Shown here: positions 58,463 to 64,000 of the stretch, in pieces
How the letters are laid out: every line of letters starts with the position of its first letter
Position numbering within the stretch: position 1 is the stretch's first letter
Source: JAPOUP01 sp965201085
Lineage (GTDB): Bacteria > Pseudomonadota > Alphaproteobacteria > Rhodobacterales > Rhodobacteraceae
Reading direction: 5' to 3'
Length of the DNA: 64,000 nt
Assembly (NCBI GenBank): GCA_965201085.1
Contig: CBDAVS010000042.1
Span: 62,001-126,000 of the forward strand
Program-made: the position numbers and the translations under genes
Notes under the pieces: model-generated
The model's database searches: none
Seen by the model: the letters and a program-made list of their open reading frames with translations, nothing else
Told to the model about the DNA's origin: nothing

Positions 58463-59556
58463 CGTTGCATTATTACCTCGGGCTTCGCTTTCTGGTCACT
58501 TTTCTGGCGGTTTTCGGGATATTCCTTGCAATATTCCTCCTAAGCGGGATGGTGGAACAGATCCGGAAGTTCGACTCGGCTCTGGTCGGTTTCGTCGAAA
58601 TCATCAAGCTGACGCTGCTTGGCACTCCCGAACAGGTCATCCGCATTCTGCCGTTGATCGTGGTCATCGCAGCCTTGGTGATGTTTCGTTCCCTGGCGCG
58701 TTCTTCCGAACTCATGGTTATCCGTGCATCCGGTCGGGCCATATTTCAAACCCTGTTCGCGCCGATTCTGATATCTTTCGGTATCGGCCTGCTAACCGTC
58801 GCCGTGCTGAACCCGATCACCGCATCCACCAGCAGGCAGTATGACATTGTCGCGGGTCGGAATACCGGCAATGGAGCCAGCGCACTGTCCATCAGTGCGG
58901 AAGGATTGTGGCTTCGCGAGGGAGAACCGGGTGGACAGGTTGTCATTCATGCCGCTCAGAGCAATCCGGACGGGACCGAACTCTTTGACGTTACCTTCTT
59001 TGGATTCGGTTCAGGCGGCGCGCCAAATTACCGGGTCGAGGCGGAGTCAGCGAAGATCGTCAACGGAGCTTGGCACCTTAGGATGGCCAAACAATGGCCT
59101 CTGGGTATATCCGGAAACCCTGAGCGCGAGTCCGTGTTCCATGAAGAGCTGAACATTCCATCAACCCTGACCGTGGATCACATCCGCAACAGTTTCGGAA
59201 CGCCGAATTCGATCTCGATCTGGGAACTTTCCGGCTTTATTGAACGGCTGGATGTTGCGGGTCTTTCGACACTCAGGCATCGGGTTTGGTTCAATATGGA
59301 ACTGGCGCTTCCATTGATGCTGGTCGCCATGACCATGGTCGGAGCCGGTTTTTCCATGCGACACAATCAGTTCACCAGTATTGGCATGGCGGTCTCACTG
59401 GCGCTCTGTACGGGTTTCACGTTGCATTTTGTCCGCAACTTCGCGCGGATACTGGGCGAAACCGGCCAGATTCCGGTGCTTCTCGCCGCTTGGGGGCCGT
59501 CTGTCGCCGCGATCATGCTAGCGGCCGGTATCGTGCTAAATCTGGGAGACAGCTGA
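58459..59556 (+). CDS. lptG: LPS export permease LptG
   Basis: 365 aa partner of LptF. MTLHYYLGLRFLVTFLAVFG starts the first helix; RASGRAIFQTLFAPI is the coupling segment. The periplasmic part has QSNPDGTELFDVTFFGF, and the C-terminal helices include MVGAGFSMRHNQF. ATG overlaps the lptF stop; its own stop overlaps the lptD ATG (TGATG). Confidence 0.93.
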   Translation: MTLHYYLGLRFLVTFLAVFGIFLAIFLLSGMVEQIRKFDSALVGFVEIIKLTLLGTPEQVIRILPLIVVIAALVMFRSLARSSELMVIRASGRAIFQTLFAPILISFGIGLLTVAVLNPITASTSRQYDIVAGRNTGNGASALSISAEGLWLREGEPGGQVVIHAAQSNPDGTELFDVTFFGFGSGGAPNYRVEAESAKIVNGAWHLRMAKQWPLGISGNPERESVFHEELNIPSTLTVDHIRNSFGTPNSISIWELSGFIERLDVAGLSTLRHRVWFNMELALPLMLVAMTMVGAGFSMRHNQFTSIGMAVSLALCTGFTLHFVRNFARILGETGQIPVLLAAWGPSVAAIMLAAGIVLNLGDS

Positions 59557-61751
59557 TGCAGCGCGTCCTCTTTCTCGCGTTCGTCCTCGCGCTGACACCC
59601 TTCACGGCTTCCGCCCAGTTTCCCGCACTTATCGCCGATACGGTCTCCATATCAACTGACGGTACCACACTGATTGCCTCGGGCAATGTCGAAATACTGT
59701 CGGATGAGGGAGGACTTCGCGCCGCCGCGCTGGAATATAACAGGGAGACCGACAGGCTGAGCATAGTCGGCCCGCTTGCCTTGGTCGACGAAACCGGGGT
59801 CGTGACGGTAGGCGACAGCGCCGTGCTGACGAGCGATCTTCGTGAGGGAGTCATTCGCGGAGTTCGGTTCCTGCTCGATGAAAGAACGCAGGCCGCCGCC
59901 GTGGAACTGCATCGGGTCGATGGCCGCTACGTACAGCTCTTCAAAGCCGTCGCCTCATCCTGCACCGTCTGCGAGGAACGTCCGACGCCCCTGTGGAGCA
60001 TCAGCGCAAGACGGGTGATCCATGACCGGGTTCGGCGGCAGCTTTTTTTCCACGGCGCTCGGTTCGAAATCGCGGGCGTACCCGTATTCTATTTCCATCG
60101 TCTGCGCATGCCCGATCACACGGTGGGCCGTGCCTCCGGTTTTCTGATACCGCAGTTCCAAACCACCAGCAATCTCTCGACCGGTGTGAAGATCCCGTAT
60201 TTCATCACGTTGGGAGATCATGCCGACCTCCTTCTGACACCTTATGTTTCGTCCCGAACGAACACGCTGGAGGGGAGGTTCAGGCGTGAACTGACCTTCG
60301 GCTCCCTAATAATGACCGGAGCGCTGACGGATGATGATCTCAGCCCGGTCGAACTTGACCCAAACGACCTGCGCGGCTATCTCTTCGCGGAAGGTCGGTT
60401 TTTCCTACCCCGAAATTTCAGGTTGAATCTTGATCTGGAACTGGTCTCTGACAATTCCTACCTACTGACCTACGATTATTCCGATGCGGACCGTCTGAAC
60501 AGTAGGCTCGAAGTTACCCGAGCCGGCCGGGACGAATACGTCTCGGCGAGCGTCTCGGTCCTGGAAGACCTGTTCGACGTATCCGAAGACAAAAGCCTCG
60601 ACGATGAACTGCGCCGGGGAAGCGTAATCTACCAGCGTCGGCTATGGTCCGACGCGATGGGCGGCGAAATCAGGCTCGCCTTCAACGCCGTGGCTTCGAA
60701 AACCTTCACGGATCCATACGATTCCAGCGACGAAAAGAGGATACCGGGTAAAGAGGACCGTCTCCACCGCGTGGGCATTACCGCTGAATGGCTACAGAGC
60801 CGGATTTTGGACGGAGGTCTTGTCGCCTCGGCAAGAGCCCGGCTTTCGGCGGATGCACGAAGGGAAAACAACGATGGTTATCCGCAGATATCATCCTCTC
60901 GTGTGGTTCCCGCCGCAGCGCTCGAACTCCGCTGGCTCCATCTAAGGATTGTGGAAAACCGGGGCACCGACGTTCTTGAGCCGATGTTTCAGGTCGCCTG
61001 GACCGATCGGGCGAGGCAACGTGAGGAAGACAGCGGTCTGGCGGAATTTGACGAGGGCAACCTACTCGCGCTGAGCCGCTTTCCGGAATTCGACCGCTAC
61101 GAGCGCGACTGGCGCGCGGCGGTCGGCGTTGGATGGACACGGCTGGCCCTGGATGGCAGCGAATACTCCGTCACGGCGGGACGCCTGTTCCGCAATGAAC
61201 GCGGCGAAGGTTTCCTGACCGGAAGCGGCCTTACAGGCGACGGATCGGACTGGCTGCTCTCCGGCAGGATAGAGCGTGACCGTCTGACCTTCTCCACCCG
61301 CGCCCTGATCAATGACGGGTTGAATTTCTCACGCTTCGAAACCCAGGTCACCTGGAACGACGGGGTTACGTCCGCGTCCGGCCGATATAACTGGACACCC
61401 GCGAATTCCGATGCGAAAAACCCTAATGACGCTCGTGGAGTCTCGGAATTGATCGTTGACGCGAGTCGCGCGATATACCGGCTCTGGACCGTTTCACTTG
61501 AAGGTCGTTATGACAGGAGCGCCGGCCGTACGACCAAAGCCGGCCTCGGGCTGACCTATCGGAATGAATGCGTGACGGTTGACATTTCCGTCTCGCGCCG
61601 CTTTTCAAGTTCCGAAAGCATCAACGTGCCCACATCGACCGATTTCAACGTCAGGGTCACGCTTGGCGGATTCGGACGAAGCGGTGGCGGGCCTGAGCGA
61701 AGCTGCAGGGTTCCGCGTGGCGGAACTACGATTGGAGGCCCGATAGTATGA
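59556..61751 (+). CDS. lptD: LPS-assembly outer-membrane protein LptD
   Basis: 731 aa. The signal peptide is MQRVLFLAFVLALTPFTASA. An OstA/LptA-like domain follows (about residues 25-130, DTVSISTDGTTLIASGNVEI), with the conserved ASSCTVCEERPTPLWSISAR segment, then a beta-barrel to the C-terminus. The cysteine arrangement differs from E. coli, as in most alphaproteobacteria. The reading frame extends 5' to 59286 inside lptG, but the signal peptide fixes the start. Overlaps the downstream chaperone gene by four bases. Confidence 0.93.
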   Translation: MQRVLFLAFVLALTPFTASAQFPALIADTVSISTDGTTLIASGNVEILSDEGGLRAAALEYNRETDRLSIVGPLALVDETGVVTVGDSAVLTSDLREGVIRGVRFLLDERTQAAAVELHRVDGRYVQLFKAVASSCTVCEERPTPLWSISARRVIHDRVRRQLFFHGARFEIAGVPVFYFHRLRMPDHTVGRASGFLIPQFQTTSNLSTGVKIPYFITLGDHADLLLTPYVSSRTNTLEGRFRRELTFGSLIMTGALTDDDLSPVELDPNDLRGYLFAEGRFFLPRNFRLNLDLELVSDNSYLLTYDYSDADRLNSRLEVTRAGRDEYVSASVSVLEDLFDVSEDKSLDDELRRGSVIYQRRLWSDAMGGEIRLAFNAVASKTFTDPYDSSDEKRIPGKEDRLHRVGITAEWLQSRILDGGLVASARARLSADARRENNDGYPQISSSRVVPAAALELRWLHLRIVENRGTDVLEPMFQVAWTDRARQREEDSGLAEFDEGNLLALSRFPEFDRYERDWRAAVGVGWTRLALDGSEYSVTAGRLFRNERGEGFLTGSGLTGDGSDWLLSGRIERDRLTFSTRALINDGLNFSRFETQVTWNDGVTSASGRYNWTPANSDAKNPNDARGVSELIVDASRAIYRLWTVSLEGRYDRSAGRTTKAGLGLTYRNECVTVDISVSRRFSSSESINVPTSTDFNVRVTLGGFGRSGGGPERSCRVPRGGTTIGGPIV

Positions 61752-62953
61752 ATCGGTCGAGGAATTTGTTGGCGGTTTTGTTATCGGTCGTTGCATTCGC
61801 GGTGCAGGGTGGCCCCTTTGATCCGGTGGCGCAGGTCAACGGTCAACCGATCACACGTTACGAACTCGACCAACGTATCCTGTTTCTCAGCGCCATGAAC
61901 ATCCCTGGCGATCTCGAAAATGATGCGCTAAAGCGGTTGATCGACGAGCGGTTGCAGTCCGATGCCGCCCGACGCGCGGGTTTAAGCGTCAGCAAGAGCG
62001 ATGTGCAACTGGGAATGGAGGAATTCGCCGCCCGTTCCAGCATGAACGCGGAACAGTTCATCGAGGCGTTGGGCAATAGCGGAATTTCCCGCGAATCATT
62101 CACCGAATTCGTCAGGGCCGGTTTGGCATGGCGTCGATTGGTACGTGACCTGTTCGGCGCGAGCGCCCAAGTAAGCGATGCCGAAGTCGATCGCGCTCTG
62201 TCGCTTGGATCCTTCGGAAGCGGTGCCAAGGTTCTGGTATCGGAAATATTCCTGCCAGCTGACACACCCGAGCGTCAGGAAATCGCGCGAAGACTGGCCG
62301 TCGAGATCGGCGAGTTACGAACCGTTTCCGAATTCGCCTCTGCCGCGCGGCGCTATTCGGTGGCGCCTTCGGCCCGTCAGGGCGGCCAGCAGGACTGGGT
62401 GCCGATCGAAAGCCTGCCTGCCGCATACCGGAACCAGATCCTTTCACTCGCTCCGGGCCAGATAACCGAGCCGGTCCCGCTGCCGAACGCCATAGCGGTC
62501 TTCCAACTCCATGGTATCGAGGAATCGGAGCGTGCCGAGGAGCAGGTGGCGGTATCGGTTGACTATGCAAGATATCTCATACCCGGCGGCGAAGCGGCGC
62601 GAAAGCGCGCCGTGGAGGCTAGGGCGGAAGTGGACAGATGCGATGATCTCTACGGTATCGCGGCGGGCGAGCCCGAAGACCGGCTCCTGCGGATCGTCGC
62701 TCAAGTCGATGAGGTCCCTGCGAACGTCGCGGAGGAACTGAATAAACTCGATGAAGGCGAGGTTTCGACCCGACTGGTGACCGATGATGGACAGATGTTG
62801 TTATTCCTCATGCTCTGCGGTCGAACCTTCGCGACGACCGAGGATCTGGACCGGGAAGTCGTCCGCGAGGGTCTGTTCAACCAGCGTTTGGCTTCGCGCG
62901 CTGAAAACTACCTCGCCGATCTGCGGGCCCAGGCCATCATCGAAATCGAATGA
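61748..62953 (+). CDS. surA: Periplasmic peptidyl-prolyl isomerase/chaperone SurA-like
   Basis: 401 aa with a signal peptide (MNRSRNLLAVLLSVVAFAVQ). The N-terminal SurA chaperone part contains RLIDERLQSDAARRAGLSVS; a parvulin-type domain follows at about residues 150-260 (VSEIFLPADTPERQEIARRL, with GGQQDWVPIESLPAAYR). Sequence identity to enteric SurA looks low, but position between lptD and pdxA is diagnostic. It should help LptD fold. Overlaps both neighbours by four bases. Confidence 0.88.
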   Translation: MNRSRNLLAVLLSVVAFAVQGGPFDPVAQVNGQPITRYELDQRILFLSAMNIPGDLENDALKRLIDERLQSDAARRAGLSVSKSDVQLGMEEFAARSSMNAEQFIEALGNSGISRESFTEFVRAGLAWRRLVRDLFGASAQVSDAEVDRALSLGSFGSGAKVLVSEIFLPADTPERQEIARRLAVEIGELRTVSEFASAARRYSVAPSARQGGQQDWVPIESLPAAYRNQILSLAPGQITEPVPLPNAIAVFQLHGIEESERAEEQVAVSVDYARYLIPGGEAARKRAVEARAEVDRCDDLYGIAAGEPEDRLLRIVAQVDEVPANVAEELNKLDEGEVSTRLVTDDGQMLLFLMLCGRTFATTEDLDREVVREGLFNQRLASRAENYLADLRAQAIIEIE

Positions 62954-63924
62954 CCCGGGCGCCCGTAGCGCTGACAATCGGTGAACCTGCGGGAATCGGC
63001 CCCGAGATAACGGCGGGCGCATGGGCCGCGCTGCGTGATGAAATTCCTTTTTTTTGGATCGGCGATCCACGGGCGCTTCCTGAAGGCACCCCCTGGCGTG
63101 AAGTCACGGATCCCGTCCAGGCAGTTTCCATCATGCCGGACGCCCTACCCGTCCTCCACCATGAATTCACCGGTTCGCTCAAACCCGGCAGAGCCGATCG
63201 GACGAACGCCCCGAGCGTCATCGAGGTGATCGCCCGCGCGGTTGAACTCACCATGTCAGGCAACGCTTCGGCGGTCTGCACCTGTCCGATCAACAAGAAG
63301 GCCCTGAAGGACGGAGCCGGATTCGCGTTTCCGGGCCATACCGAATACCTTGCCAGTCTAGGTGAGGCCAAGCGACCAGTGATGATGCTCGTTTCCGATA
63401 CGCTGCGTGTCGTGCCGACGACCATCCATATTCCCCTAGCCGACGTACCAAACGCCCTGACCACAGATCTGTTGGAAGACACCATCCGCGTCTGCCACGA
63501 AAGTCTGAGGCGCAGATTCGCCATCGAGGCGCCCCGTCTCGCGGTCTGCGGACTGAATCCGCATGCGGGGGAAGGAGGGTCGATCGGCAACGAGGACATC
63601 CGGATCATCGAACCCGTCGTCGCGAAGCTTGCCGGAGAGGGCATATCGATCAGGGGCCCATATCCGGCCGATACAATGTTTCACGACCGCGCCCGTTCGG
63701 GTTATGACGCCGTGGTGGCGATGTATCACGATCAGGCGTTGATCCCGGTAAAGACGTTGGGATTTGACACAGCGGTCAATGTTACGCTTGGCCTTCCCTT
63801 CGTGCGAACCTCTCCGGACCACGGGACGGCTTTCGACATCGCCGGAAAGGGGCTGGCACGACCGTCAAGCCTCATCGAGGCGATAGGTATGGCACACGAA
63901 ATTTCCTCCGTCCCCGACACTTGA
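62950..63924 (+). CDS. pdxA: 4-hydroxythreonine-4-phosphate dehydrogenase
   Basis: 324 aa, vitamin B6 biosynthesis. ALTIGEPAGIGPEI is the N-terminal signature; PGHTEYLA, YPADTMFHDRARSG and YHDQALIPVKTLGFD supply metal-binding His/Asp residues, and LPFVRTSPDHGTAFDIAGKG is the C-terminal hallmark. Intact. The ATG overlaps the surA stop, and the next gene begins at its stop. Confidence 0.95.
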   Translation: MTRAPVALTIGEPAGIGPEITAGAWAALRDEIPFFWIGDPRALPEGTPWREVTDPVQAVSIMPDALPVLHHEFTGSLKPGRADRTNAPSVIEVIARAVELTMSGNASAVCTCPINKKALKDGAGFAFPGHTEYLASLGEAKRPVMMLVSDTLRVVPTTIHIPLADVPNALTTDLLEDTIRVCHESLRRRFAIEAPRLAVCGLNPHAGEGGSIGNEDIRIIEPVVAKLAGEGISIRGPYPADTMFHDRARSGYDAVVAMYHDQALIPVKTLGFDTAVNVTLGLPFVRTSPDHGTAFDIAGKGLARPSSLIEAIGMAHEISSVPDT

Positions 63925-64000
63925 TGATGGCCCCGTCCGACGCCATTCCCTCGCTTTCCTTCGCTAGAGAATTTAAGGAGATCGAACCGGCGCAGTCCAA
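63924..64000 (+). CDS. Start of downstream gene, cut by window edge
   Basis: ATGATG at 63924-63929 overlaps the pdxA stop and opens a frame MMAPSDAIPSLSFAREF that runs to the window end. By the usual order surA-pdxA-ksgA this should be the 16S rRNA dimethyltransferase, but the 25 visible residues do not show its motifs, so the identity is inference from position. Confidence 0.4.
   Translation, partial: MMAPSDAIPSLSFAREFKEIEPAQS

Overview
The window looks like a chromosomal segment of an alphaproteobacterium, most likely Rhodobacterales-like. This rests on gene content: a pyrimidine/hydantoin catabolic cluster, a ScfR-type regulator beside an acetyl-CoA synthetase operon, a persulfide dioxygenase-like gene near a TIGR01244-type phosphatase, and the order lptF-lptG-lptD-surA-pdxA. 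No rRNA, tRNA or CRISPR array was recognised. The most obvious property is a heavy load of decayed, very GC-rich insertion sequences set among ordinary, moderately GC-rich host genes.

Layout. 1-5000: 5'-cut dihydropyrimidinase plus an ABC uptake system whose binding protein is frameshifted in its signal peptide. 5592-18164: a coherent short-chain carboxylate block: acetyl-CoA synthetase and a Liv-type ABC transporter (minus strand), then, divergently, a ScfR-like regulator, a single-domain response regulator, a small membrane protein and a solute-symporter/histidine-kinase fusion. 18313-20798: lepA and an acylphosphatase. 21000-30260: an IS graveyard (IS5, ISNCY, ISKra4, IS30, IS1595) that separates an MBL-fold dioxygenase-like gene from its usual phosphatase-like partner. 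30314-36533: a sugar ABC operon with a good promoter/operator, ending in a dehydrogenase broken by an IS5-type element. 36559-42161: more ISNCY and IS30 copies around a DnaA-box-rich intergenic region and nadK. 42367-46552: glyA, an IS256 remnant, an esterase and a small secreted protein. 47020-51094: a nested transposon (ISNCY containing IS30 and IS5). 51303-64000: prpE, lolC-lolD, an IS630 remnant and the tightly overlapping envelope operon lptF-lptG-lptD-surA-pdxA, with the start of a further gene at the window edge.

How it fits together. AcsA, PrpE, the Liv-type transporter, the ScfR-like regulator and the symporter-kinase suggest a cell that senses, imports and activates acetate/propionate-like acids. 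The envelope block (LolCD, LptFGD, SurA) is intact, as expected for essential functions, while peripheral uptake genes, a dehydrogenase and an ImmA/IrrE-type gene are broken. Only one transposase (IS30, 47352-48317) looks intact. Decayed IS copies differ from it mainly by A-to-G and T-to-C changes, the reverse of normal bacterial pseudogene decay. I regard this as the most unusual signal in the window.
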